A stretch of DNA of 64,000 nucleotides from Jejudonia soesokkakensis (GTDB lineage: Bacteria; Bacteroidota; Bacteroidia; Flavobacteriales; Flavobacteriaceae). How positions within the stretch are numbered: position 1 is the stretch's first letter; every line of letters starts with the position of its first letter. Shown here piece by piece: positions 25,857-34,260 of this stretch. A program made the position numbers and the translations under genes. Location of the stretch: positions 930,001-994,000 of the forward strand of contig NZ_JBHTBN010000001.1 of the NCBI RefSeq assembly GCF_042664795.1, read 5' to 3'. Below the pieces are notes generated by a model. It did no database searches, had not been told where the DNA came from, and worked only from the letters and a program-made list of their open reading frames with translations.

Positions 25857-27044
25857 ATGGCAAAAGCAACATATGATCGTTCGAAACCACACTTAAATGT
25901 TGGTACTATTGGACACGTAGATCACGGTAAAACAACATTAACAGCAGCTATTACTAAATGTATGGCTGATGCTGGTTATTCAGAGGCTAGATCATTCGAT
26001 CAAATCGATAACGCTCCTGAAGAAAAAGAAAGAGGTATTACAATTAACTCTTCACACGTAGAATACCAGACTGCAAATCGTCACTACGCACACGTTGACT
26101 GTCCAGGTCACGCAGATTACGTAAAGAACATGGTTACTGGTGCTGCGCAAATGGACGGTGCTATTCTTGTAGTTGCTGCTACAGATGGTCCTATGCCACA
26201 AACACGTGAGCACATCCTTCTTGGACGTCAGGTAGGAATTCCTCGTATTGTTGTATTCATGAATAAAGTGGATATGGTTGATGATGAAGAATTACTTGAA
26301 TTAGTAGAGATGGAAATTAGAGATTTACTTTCTTTCTACGAGTATGATGGAGATAACGGACCTGTAATTGCTGGTTCTGCACTTGGAGCATTGAATGGTG
26401 AGCAAAAGTGGGTTGATACAGTTTTAGAATTGATGGAAGCTGTTGATAACTGGATCGAAGAGCCAACACGTGAAGTTGACAAGCCTTTCCTAATGCCAAT
26501 CGAAGATGTATTCTCTATTACTGGACGTGGTACGGTTGCAACAGGTCGTATTGAGACTGGTATTGCAAACACTGGAGACCCAGTAGAAATTATTGGTATG
26601 GGAGCTCAGAAATTGACTTCTACAATTACTGGTATTGAAATGTTCCGTCAGATCCTTGATAGAGGTGAAGCTGGAGATAACGCTGGTATTCTTTTAAGAG
26701 GTATTGAGAAAACTCAAATCTCTAGAGGTATGGTAATCACTAAGCCTGGTTCTGTAACTCCTCACGCTAAATTTAAAGCTGAGGTGTACGTTCTTAAAAA
26801 AGAAGAAGGTGGACGTCACACTCCATTCCATAATAACTATCGTCCACAGTTTTACGTACGTACAACCGACGTAACTGGAAACATTAACTTGCCAGATGGT
26901 GTTGAAATGGTAATGCCTGGAGATAACTTAACAATTACTGTTGATCTTATCCAGCCAATCGCTATGAACATCGGGCTTCGTTTTGCAATCCGTGAAGGAG
27001 GTAGAACAGTTGGTGCAGGTCAGGTGACTGAAATTTTAGACTAA
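25857..27044 (+). CDS. tuf: Elongation factor Tu
   Basis: EF-Tu delivers aminoacyl-tRNA to the ribosome. The 395-residue protein has G1 GHVDHGKT (residues 19-26), the switch I region EKERGITI, G3 DCPGHADY, G4 NKVDM, and the domain 2/3 signatures (GRGTVATGRIE, RGMVITKPG). It sits between tRNA-Thr and tRNA-Trp/secE, the same place as E. coli tufB. No second tuf copy is in the window. Confidence 0.99.
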   Translation: MAKATYDRSKPHLNVGTIGHVDHGKTTLTAAITKCMADAGYSEARSFDQIDNAPEEKERGITINSSHVEYQTANRHYAHVDCPGHADYVKNMVTGAAQMDGAILVVAATDGPMPQTREHILLGRQVGIPRIVVFMNKVDMVDDEELLELVEMEIRDLLSFYEYDGDNGPVIAGSALGALNGEQKWVDTVLELMEAVDNWIEEPTREVDKPFLMPIEDVFSITGRGTVATGRIETGIANTGDPVEIIGMGAQKLTSTITGIEMFRQILDRGEAGDNAGILLRGIEKTQISRGMVITKPGSVTPHAKFKAEVYVLKKEEGGRHTPFHNNYRPQFYVRTTDVTGNINLPDGVEMVMPGDNLTITVDLIQPIAMNIGLRFAIREGGRTVGAGQVTEILD

Positions 27045-27066
27045 TTAAGTTTATAGATATAAGGTT

Positions 27067-27100
27067 AAGGTGTTGCGCTATTTAGCGTAACGCCTTGACT
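27067..27100 (+). terminator. Hairpin after tuf (terminator or attenuator)
   Basis: A 13-14-bp stem (27067-27080 with 27083-27096, with three G-T pairs) and a tight loop are followed by GACTTTTATT. It could terminate part of the tuf transcription before tRNA-Trp and secE. Confidence 0.65.
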
Positions 27101-27104
27101 TTTA

Positions 27105-27130
27105 TTACGGGTGTAGCTCCATTGTGAGCA
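27105..27130 (+). pseudogene. Remnant of a tRNA 5' half
   Basis: TTACGGGTGTAGCTC followed by CATTGTGAGCA resembles the first 28 nt of the neighbouring tRNA-Trp (TTACGGGTTTAGCTC then AGTTGGTAGAGCA), with one substitution and small deletions in the D-arm. No anticodon arm or 3' half follows. It looks like a partial duplication of the tRNA-Trp 5' region. Confidence 0.5.
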
Positions 27131-27144
27131 ATTTATTCCCAATT

Positions 27145-27217
27145 ACGGGTTTAGCTCAGTTGGTAGAGCACTGGTCTCCAAAACCAGGTGTCGGGAGTTC
27201 GAGTCTCTCAACCCGTG
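27145..27217 (+). tRNA. tRNA-Trp (anticodon CCA)
   Basis: The acceptor stem ACGGGTT/AACCCGT has discriminator G. The anticodon stem CTGGT/ACCAG encloses CTCCAAA with CCA at 27178-27180. The gene is 48 nt upstream of secE. Confidence 0.97.
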
Positions 27218-27264
27218 CAAGATTGAAGAAGTTTTCTTCAGAAAAAAATAAAACACCAGTACAA

Positions 27265-27453
27265 ATGGTAAACTATATAAAAGAATCCTATAACGAATTA
27301 AAAAACCATGTTACATGGACTCCTTGGCCAGAAGCGCAAAGGTTAACTGTAATTGTGGCTGTGTTTTCTGTTCTTCTTGCATTAGCGGTTTGGGGAGTAG
27401 ATACTGTTTTTAGTGGTATTATAGAGCAATATTTTAAATGGATTAAGTCGTAA
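27265..27453 (+). CDS. secE: Preprotein translocase subunit SecE
   Basis: SecE stabilises SecY in the translocon. This is the short, single-helix form (62 aa): an amphipathic N-terminal helix (NYIKESYNELKNHVTWTPWP) and one transmembrane segment (about residues 28-48). The reading frame is open further upstream through the tRNA-Trp gene, but the ATG at 27265 matches the family start. nusG begins 2 nt after the stop. Confidence 0.95.
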   Translation: MVNYIKESYNELKNHVTWTPWPEAQRLTVIVAVFSVLLALAVWGVDTVFSGIIEQYFKWIKS

Positions 27454-27455
27454 TC

Positions 27456-28010
27456 ATGACTGAAACAAAAAGTACAAAAAAGTGGTATGTTGTCCGTTCA
27501 GTAAGTGGGCAGGAAAACAAGATTAAGGCGTATATCGAATCTGAGATCACGCGCTTAAATCTTGAGGATTATATTGAACAAATCCTGGTTCCTACTGAAA
27601 AGGTAATACAGATTCGCAACGGAAAGAAAGTGAACAAAGAGCGTGTTTTCTTTCCTGGATATATTATGATTCAAGCGAGTTTAGCTGGAGAAATACCACA
27701 CATTATAAAATCTGTTAATGGAGTTATTGGTTTCCTTGGTGAAACCAAAGGAGGAGATCCTGTGCCACTAAGACAATCTGAAGTAAACAGAATGTTAGGT
27801 AAGGTAGATGAGCTTTCTGTAAAAGATGATAATATTAACATTCCTTATATCATAGGAGAAACTGTAAAAGTAATTGATGGTCCTTTTAATGGCTTCAATG
27901 GTACAGTAGAAAAGATTAACGAAGAAAAGCGTAAGCTGGAGGTAATGGTGAAAATTTTCGGAAGAAAAACCCCATTAGAACTAAGCTATATGCAAGTTGA
28001 AAAAGTATAA
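27456..28010 (+). CDS. nusG: Transcription termination/antitermination factor NusG
   Basis: NusG binds RNA polymerase and links it to Rho or to the ribosome. The 184-residue protein has the NGN domain (KKWYVVRSVSGQENKIKAYI to GVIGFLGE) and a KOW domain (GETVKVIDGPFNGFNGTVEK) near the C-terminus. It is in the conserved secE-nusG-rplK order. Confidence 0.97.
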   Translation: MTETKSTKKWYVVRSVSGQENKIKAYIESEITRLNLEDYIEQILVPTEKVIQIRNGKKVNKERVFFPGYIMIQASLAGEIPHIIKSVNGVIGFLGETKGGDPVPLRQSEVNRMLGKVDELSVKDDNINIPYIIGETVKVIDGPFNGFNGTVEKINEEKRKLEVMVKIFGRKTPLELSYMQVEKV

Positions 28011-28081
28011 TTGTTACACGCTATATAATAGGTTGTTTCTTAGGCTTCCACTCAAGAAAAAACCGCATTAAATTTTAGAAA

Positions 28082-28519
28082 ATGGCAAAAGAAGTAGGTA
28101 AAGTAGTAAAGTTGCAAGTTCGTGGAGGAGCGGCTAACCCGTCTCCACCAGTTGGACCAGCTTTAGGTGCTGCCGGTGTAAACATCATGGAGTTTTGTAA
28201 GCAGTTTAATGCTAGAACTCAAGATAAGCAAGGAAAAGTATTACCAGTTCAGATTACGGTGTATAAAGACAAGTCTTTTGACTTTGTTATTAAAACACCT
28301 CCTGCTGCGGTACAAATTCTTGAGGCTGCAAAGACCAAAAAAGGGTCTGGAGAGCCGCACATCAAAAAGGTAGCAACTATCTCTTGGGATCAAGTACGAA
28401 CAATTGCAGAAGACAAAATGCCCGATTTAAATGCGTTTACCGTAGAGTCTGCTATGAAAATGGTAGCTGGTACAGCAAGATCAATGGGTGTGAAAGTTAA
28501 AGGTGCTGCACCGTTTTAA
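28082..28519 (+). CDS. rplK: 50S ribosomal protein L11
   Basis: uL11 forms the base of the L7/L12 stalk and the thiostrepton site. The sequence VKLQVRGGAANPSPPVGPAL at the N-terminus and the C-terminal rRNA-binding domain (MPDLNAFTVESAMKMVAGTA) are diagnostic. Length 145 aa. It starts 71 nt after nusG and lies 21 nt before rplA. Confidence 0.98.
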   Translation: MAKEVGKVVKLQVRGGAANPSPPVGPALGAAGVNIMEFCKQFNARTQDKQGKVLPVQITVYKDKSFDFVIKTPPAAVQILEAAKTKKGSGEPHIKKVATISWDQVRTIAEDKMPDLNAFTVESAMKMVAGTARSMGVKVKGAAPF

Positions 28520-28540
28520 TCAAGAAAAAGAATCTATAAA

Positions 28541-29236
28541 ATGGCAAGATTAACAAAAAAGCAAAAAGAAACTCGCGTAATGGTAGAGGATAGAACCTAT
28601 ACTGTTGCCGAAGCTTCTGCTTTAATAAAAGAAATCACCAAAGTAAACTTTGATGCCTCTGTTGACCTGGCGGTTCGTCTTAACGTGGATCCACGTAAAG
28701 CAAACCAAATGGTAAGAGGTGTTGTTACCTTACCTCACGGTACAGGTAAAGATGTAAAGGTATTAGCATTAGTTACTCCAGACAAGGAAGCTGAAGCTAA
28801 AGAAGCCGGAGCAGATTACGTTGGTTTAGATGAGTACCTCGATAAAATTAAAGGAGGTTGGACAGATGTTGACGTTATTGTAACCATGCCTAGCGTTATG
28901 GGTAAATTAGGACCATTAGGACGGGTTTTAGGACCTCGTGGATTAATGCCTAACCCAAAGACAGGTACGGTAACAATGGATGTTGCTAAAGCAGTTTCAG
29001 ATGTGAAGGCCGGTAAAATCGACTTTAAAGTTGAAAAGAATGGTATCGTTCATGCAGCAGTTGGAAAAGCGTCTTTTGATGCTGAAAAGATTGCAGGAAA
29101 CGCAAGAGAATTATTAACTACACTAGTAAAACTGAAGCCTCAAGCGGCTAAAGGTGTCTATATTAAAAGTATCTTCATGTCGAGCACGATGAGCCCTTCA
29201 GTAGAAATAGACACAAAAAGATTTACTGAGCAGTAA
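28541..29236 (+). CDS. rplA: 50S ribosomal protein L1
   Basis: uL1 forms the mobile L1 stalk and in many bacteria represses its own operon. The 231-residue protein has the conserved LGRVLGPRGLMPNPKTGTVT segment. It lies between rplK and rplJ with gaps of 21 and 12 nt. Confidence 0.98.
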   Translation: MARLTKKQKETRVMVEDRTYTVAEASALIKEITKVNFDASVDLAVRLNVDPRKANQMVRGVVTLPHGTGKDVKVLALVTPDKEAEAKEAGADYVGLDEYLDKIKGGWTDVDVIVTMPSVMGKLGPLGRVLGPRGLMPNPKTGTVTMDVAKAVSDVKAGKIDFKVEKNGIVHAAVGKASFDAEKIAGNARELLTTLVKLKPQAAKGVYIKSIFMSSTMSPSVEIDTKRFTEQ

Positions 29237-29248
29237 AAACAAGCACTT

Positions 29249-29770
29249 ATGACTAGACAAGAAAAATCAGAAGTAATAGATAACTTAACTGCACAGTTAA
29301 CAGAGAATGCTACTATTTATCTAGCAGACATCTCTGGGCTTGATGCAGGATCTACTTCAAACTTACGTCGTGCTTGTTTTAAAGCAGGAGTAAAGTTAAA
29401 TGTAGTGAAGAACACATTGCTTTCAAAAGCAATGGAAAATTGTGATAAGGACTTTGGTGAATTAACTGAAGTTTTAAAAGGAAATACATCTTTGATGGTT
29501 TCTGAAACAAGTAATGCGCCAGCTAAAGTAATCAAAGAATTCAGAAAAAAATCTGAAAAGCCTTTGTTAAAAGGAGCATTCATTGAAGAAGCAATTTACG
29601 TAGGTGATAACCAGCTAGACATGCTTGTAGACATCAAGTCTAAAGAAGAACTTGTTGGAGATATCATCGGATTATTACAATCGCCTGCTAAGAATGTTAT
29701 TTCTGCACTTAAGAGTGGAGGAAATACACTTTCAGGTTTAGTTAAAACCCTTTCAGAAAGAGAAGGATAG
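29249..29770 (+). CDS. rplJ: 50S ribosomal protein L10
   Basis: uL10 anchors L7/L12 dimers on the stalk. The 173-residue sequence has the family pattern TRQEKSEVIDNLTAQLTENA, VVKNTLLSKAM and a helical C-terminus (ISALKSGGNTLSGLVKTLSE) that binds L12. An 85-nt spacer leads to rplL. Confidence 0.97.
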   Translation: MTRQEKSEVIDNLTAQLTENATIYLADISGLDAGSTSNLRRACFKAGVKLNVVKNTLLSKAMENCDKDFGELTEVLKGNTSLMVSETSNAPAKVIKEFRKKSEKPLLKGAFIEEAIYVGDNQLDMLVDIKSKEELVGDIIGLLQSPAKNVISALKSGGNTLSGLVKTLSEREG

Positions 29771-29855
29771 TCCTAGGTCTCCCATAAGGAGTTAGAAGGA
29801 TTCAATATTAGCACTAATTAAATTATATAAATACAATTATTAAAAACGATAGAAA

Positions 29856-30230
29856 ATGGCAGATTTAAAAGATTTCGCAGAACAATTAGTTAACTTAACC
29901 GTAAAAGAGGTTAATGAATTAGCTACTATATTAAAAGATGAGTACGGCATTGAGCCTGCTGCTGCAGCTGTAGCTGTTGCTGCTGGTGGTGCAGGTGGTG
30001 GTGAAGCCGCTGAAGAAAAGTCTGAATTTGATGTAATTCTTACTGCAGCAGGTGGTTCTAAATTAGCAGTTGTAAAACTGGTAAAAGAATTAACTGGAGC
30101 AGGTCTTAAAGACGCAAAAGAATTAGTTGATAATGCACCATCTCCAATTAAGGAAGGTGTAAGTAAAGACGAAGCTGAAGCTTTAAAAGCACAGTTAGAA
30201 GAAGCTGGAGCAGAGGTTGAGCTTAAGTAA
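29856..30230 (+). CDS. rplL: 50S ribosomal protein L7/L12
   Basis: bL12 recruits translation factors. The 124-residue acidic protein has an N-terminal dimerisation helix, an Ala/Gly hinge (AAAAVAVAAGGAGGGEAAEE) and the conserved C-terminal domain (EFDVILTAAGGSKLAVVKLV and LKDAKELVDNAPSPIKEGVS). Confidence 0.98.
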   Translation: MADLKDFAEQLVNLTVKEVNELATILKDEYGIEPAAAAVAVAAGGAGGGEAAEEKSEFDVILTAAGGSKLAVVKLVKELTGAGLKDAKELVDNAPSPIKEGVSKDEAEALKAQLEEAGAEVELK

Positions 30231-30253
30231 GCTCACTTAACTTCAAACCTTAA

Positions 30254-30290
30254 GGTTTAGGTCTTTCTCATGCGAGAAAAGACCTAAACC
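30254..30290 (+). promoter_or_regulatory. Long hairpin between rplL and rpoB
   Basis: GGTTTAGGTCTTT (30254-30266) pairs perfectly with AAAGACCTAAACC (30278-30290), and three more base pairs close an inner loop. Only a short T-run follows, so it is more like an attenuator or RNA-processing site than a full terminator. E. coli has both an attenuator and an RNase III site at this same place; the equivalence is inferred. Confidence 0.7.
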
Positions 30291-30365
30291 ATTTTGCGTA
30301 TATAAAGGTTACCAATTTTGAGTATACGCGCACAACAATTATTTTAATTAAAATTCCGTCCATAG

Positions 30366-33300
30366 ATGTCAGCAACGCAAACTGAAAGATTGAATTTTTC
30401 CTCTGTACAGAATAAGCCGGATTATCCGGACTTTTTGGACATCCAGATTAAATCCTTTCAGGATTTTTTCCAACTGGAAACCAAGTCAGACGAAAGAGGT
30501 CAAGAAGGGTTATATAAGACCTTCTTAGAGAATTTCCCTATTACCGATACACGCAACCAGTTCGTATTAGAATTTTTAGATTATTTTGTAGATCCACCAA
30601 GATATTCACTTTTAGAGTGTATCGAGCGTGGTCTTACGTACAGTGTGCCTTTAAAAGCACGTCTAAAATTATACTGTACAGACCCGGAACATGAAGATTT
30701 TGAAACCATCGTTCAGGATGTGTATTTAGGTACTATTCCGTACATGACACCTTCTGGTACTTTTTGTATCAATGGTGCAGAACGTGTTGTCGTATCACAG
30801 TTACACCGTTCGCCTGGTGTTTTCTTTGGACAATCATTCCATGCAAATGGAACGAAACTTTATTCAGCTCGTGTGATTCCTTTTAAAGGATCATGGATTG
30901 AATTTGCTACCGATATTAACAGCGTTATGTACGCTTATATCGATAGAAAGAAAAAATTACCTGTAACTACGCTTTTCCGTGCCATTGGTTTTGAAAGAGA
31001 TAAGGATATCCTTGAGATCTTCGACCTTGCTGAAGAGGTAAAAGCTTCTAAAACAGGTTTAAAGAAATACCTTGGGCGTAAGTTGGCAGCACGTGTGCTA
31101 AAAACATGGCATGAGGACTTTGTGGATGAAGATACAGGAGAAGTTGTATCTATTGAACGTAACGAAATCGTTCTAGACCGTGATACAGTGCTTGAAAAAG
31201 AACACATTGAAGAAATCATGGATTCTGGAAGTAAGACGATTCTTCTTCATAAAGAAGATAATCACCTTGCAGATTATGCCATCATCCATAATACGTTACA
31301 GAAAGATCCTACCAACTCTGAAAAAGAAGCGGTAGAACATATCTACAGACAATTACGTAACGCTGAGCCGCCCGATGAGGAAACTGCTCGTGGAATCATC
31401 AATAAGTTGTTCTTCTCAGATCAGCGATACAACCTTGGTGAGGTTGGACGTTACCGAATGAATAAAAAACTTGGTCTTGATATCGCGATGGATAAGCAGG
31501 TGCTTACCAAAGAAGATATCATAACTATTGTAAAATACTTAATTGAGTTGATCAACTCTAAAGCAGAGATTGATGATATTGATCACTTATCAAATCGTCG
31601 TGTACGTACGGTAGGGGAGCAATTATCTTCTCAGTTTGGCGTTGGCCTTGCTCGTATGGCAAGAACGATTCGCGAGCGTATGAATGTTCGTGATAACGAA
31701 GTATTTACACCTATTGATTTGATTAACGCGAAGACCTTATCTTCTGTTATTAATTCTTTCTTCGGAACGAATCAGCTTTCACAGTTTATGGATCAGACCA
31801 ATCCATTAGCCGAAATCACGCATAAGCGTCGTCTTTCAGCTTTAGGACCAGGTGGTTTATCACGTGAAAGAGCAGGATTTGAGGTGCGTGATGTTCATTA
31901 TACGCACTACGGAAGGTTATGTCCTATTGAAACGCCTGAAGGACCAAACATTGGTTTGATTTCTTCCCTTTCAGTATATGCAAAAGTGAATAACCTTGGG
32001 TTTATTGAAACTCCGTACAGAAAGGTGACAGATGGTAAGATCGACTTTAAAAATGAAGCGACGTATCTTTCAGCTGAAGAAGAAGAAGGACAATTAATCG
32101 CACAGGCAAACATTCCGTTAGGTAAAGATGGAAAAATTGATACAGACCGTGTTATTGCACGTATGGAAGGTGACTTCCCTGTAGTGGATCCAACTACGGT
32201 TAATTATGCCGATGTTGCGCCTAACCAGATTTCGTCTATCTCGGCATCTTTAATTCCATTCTTGGAACATGATGACGCAAACCGTGCCTTGATGGGATCT
32301 AACATGATGCGTCAAGCGGTACCTTTATTAATCGCAGATTCTCCAATTGTAGGAACGGGTCTTGAAAGACAAGTTGCTAGCGACTCCAGAGTATTGATTA
32401 ATGCCGAAGGAGACGGAGTAGTAGAATATGTAGATGCTAACGAAATTAGTATCAAATACGATCGTACAGACGAAGAGCGAATGGTAAGTTTTGACAGTGA
32501 CTCTAAGGTATATAGCCTTGTAAAGTTCAGAAAAACAAACCAGGGAACTTCCATCAACTTAAAGCCAATCGTTCAGAAAGGTGACAGAGTAAGCAAAGGA
32601 CAAGTACTTTGTCAAGGATACGCTACAGAAAAGGGTGAATTAGCCTTAGGTAGAAACATGAAGGTTGCCTTCATGCCTTGGAAAGGATACAACTTTGAGG
32701 ATGCGATTGTAATTTCAGAAAAAGTGGTACGTGAAGATATCTTTACGTCTATACATATCGATGAGTATTCTCTTGAAGTAAGAGATACAAAGTTGGGTAA
32801 CGAAGAATTGACAAACGATATTCCTAACGTTTCAGAAGAGGCTACAAAAGACCTTGATGAGCATGGGATGATTCGCGTTGGTGCAGAAGTAAAACCTGGT
32901 GATATATTAATAGGAAAGATTACCCCAAAAGGAGAAAGCGATCCTACACCAGAAGAGAAATTACTTCGCGCCATCTTTGGTGATAAAGCCGGTGATGTAA
33001 AAGATGCTTCTTTAAAAGCGTCTCCATCATTACGAGGTGTAGTAATCGATAAAAAGTTATTTGCCCGTGCGATTAAAGATAAGCGCAAGCGTGCAAAAGA
33101 CAAAGAAGATATTGCAGAATTAGAAGTAAAGTATGATGCAAAGTTTGATGCATTAAAGGATGTACTAGTTGAAAAACTATTTGCTATTATTGGTGGTAAA
33201 ACAGCTCAGGGCGTTATGAATGACCTTGGAGAAGTTGTTTTCCCTAAAGGTAAAAAGTACACGCTTAAAATGTTGAACGCTGTAGAAGACTATACACACT

Positions 33301-34178
33301 TAACAGGCGGAACTTGGGCAACAGATGATGAAACCAATGCGTTGGTAGCAGACCTAATGCACAACTACAAAATTAAGGAAAATGATCTGCAAGGAAATTT
33401 ACGTCGTGAGAAATTTACTATCTCGGTAGGAGATGAGTTACCTTCAGGGATCTTAAAACTTGCTAAAGTATATATCGCTAAGAAACGTAAACTAAAAGTA
33501 GGGGATAAAATGGCGGGACGTCACGGTAACAAAGGTATTGTTGCTCGTATTGTTCGTGATGAAGATATGCCTTTCTTAGAAGACGGAACTCCTGTTGATA
33601 TCGTGTTGAACCCGCTAGGGGTACCTTCACGTATGAACATTGGACAGATCTATGAAACGGTTCTTGGTTGGGCTGGACAAAAATTAGGACGCAAATATGC
33701 GACTCCAATTTTTGACGGTGCAACAATAGACCAGATCAATGAATTTACAGACGAAGCTGGAATTCCAAGATACGGACATACCTATTTATATGATGGAGGT
33801 ACAGGTCAACGTTTTGATCAGCCTGCAACTGTAGGTGTGATTTATATGCTAAAACTTGGACACATGGTAGATGATAAAATGCACGCTCGTTCTATTGGTC
33901 CATACTCATTGATTACACAGCAACCATTAGGTGGTAAAGCACAGTTTGGTGGTCAGCGTTTTGGTGAGATGGAGGTTTGGGCTCTTGAAGCATACGGTGC
34001 TTCTAGTACCCTTAGAGAAATTTTGACAGTTAAATCTGATGATGTTATAGGTAGAGCCAAAACATACGAAAGTATTGTAAAAGGGGAAGCTATGCCAGAA
34101 CCAGGATTACCAGAGTCGTTCAACGTATTGATGCACGAACTGAAGGGTCTTGGACTCGACATTAGATTAGAAGAATAA
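30366..34178 (+). CDS. rpoB: DNA-directed RNA polymerase subunit beta
   Basis: RpoB forms half of the RNA polymerase active-site cleft. The 1270-residue protein includes the rifampicin-binding region (FFGTNQLSQFMDQTNPLAEI, HKRRLSALGPGGLSRERAGF) and the C-terminal KVGDKMAGRHGNKGIV and GGKAQFGGQRFGEMEVWALE segments. It starts MSATQTERLNFSSV after a 135-nt spacer. An 82-nt repeat-bearing spacer separates it from rpoC. Confidence 0.99.
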   Translation: MSATQTERLNFSSVQNKPDYPDFLDIQIKSFQDFFQLETKSDERGQEGLYKTFLENFPITDTRNQFVLEFLDYFVDPPRYSLLECIERGLTYSVPLKARLKLYCTDPEHEDFETIVQDVYLGTIPYMTPSGTFCINGAERVVVSQLHRSPGVFFGQSFHANGTKLYSARVIPFKGSWIEFATDINSVMYAYIDRKKKLPVTTLFRAIGFERDKDILEIFDLAEEVKASKTGLKKYLGRKLAARVLKTWHEDFVDEDTGEVVSIERNEIVLDRDTVLEKEHIEEIMDSGSKTILLHKEDNHLADYAIIHNTLQKDPTNSEKEAVEHIYRQLRNAEPPDEETARGIINKLFFSDQRYNLGEVGRYRMNKKLGLDIAMDKQVLTKEDIITIVKYLIELINSKAEIDDIDHLSNRRVRTVGEQLSSQFGVGLARMARTIRERMNVRDNEVFTPIDLINAKTLSSVINSFFGTNQLSQFMDQTNPLAEITHKRRLSALGPGGLSRERAGFEVRDVHYTHYGRLCPIETPEGPNIGLISSLSVYAKVNNLGFIETPYRKVTDGKIDFKNEATYLSAEEEEGQLIAQANIPLGKDGKIDTDRVIARMEGDFPVVDPTTVNYADVAPNQISSISASLIPFLEHDDANRALMGSNMMRQAVPLLIADSPIVGTGLERQVASDSRVLINAEGDGVVEYVDANEISIKYDRTDEERMVSFDSDSKVYSLVKFRKTNQGTSINLKPIVQKGDRVSKGQVLCQGYATEKGELALGRNMKVAFMPWKGYNFEDAIVISEKVVREDIFTSIHIDEYSLEVRDTKLGNEELTNDIPNVSEEATKDLDEHGMIRVGAEVKPGDILIGKITPKGESDPTPEEKLLRAIFGDKAGDVKDASLKASPSLRGVVIDKKLFARAIKDKRKRAKDKEDIAELEVKYDAKFDALKDVLVEKLFAIIGGKTAQGVMNDLGEVVFPKGKKYTLKMLNAVEDYTHLTGGTWATDDETNALVADLMHNYKIKENDLQGNLRREKFTISVGDELPSGILKLAKVYIAKKRKLKVGDKMAGRHGNKGIVARIVRDEDMPFLEDGTPVDIVLNPLGVPSRMNIGQIYETVLGWAGQKLGRKYATPIFDGATIDQINEFTDEAGIPRYGHTYLYDGGTGQRFDQPATVGVIYMLKLGHMVDDKMHARSIGPYSLITQQPLGGKAQFGGQRFGEMEVWALEAYGASSTLREILTVKSDDVIGRAKTYESIVKGEAMPEPGLPESFNVLMHELKGLGLDIRLEE

Positions 34179-34181
34179 AAT

Positions 34182-34250
34182 TTCAGTAATCAGTATTCAG
34201 TACGCAGTGAATGTGTACTGGCTACTGGCTACTATTTACTGAATACTGAA
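34182..34250 (+). repeat. CAGTATT/TACTG repeat and hairpin between rpoB and rpoC
   Basis: The spacer consists of short CAGT- and TACTGGC-type repeats. CAGTATTCAGTA (34191-34202) is the exact inverse of TACTGAATACTG (34237-34248), giving a 12-bp stem with a 34-nt loop that itself contains two TACTGGC copies. Six A residues follow on the plus strand, so it is not an intrinsic terminator for this operon. Confidence 0.8.
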
Positions 34251-34260
34251 AAAAAGCATT

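Noticed and set aside
27124..27264. Open frame running into secE (starting MSNLFPITGLAQLVEHWSPK)
   Set aside because: It is the translation of the tRNA-Trp gene, a known type of spurious ORF; the true secE start is at 27265.
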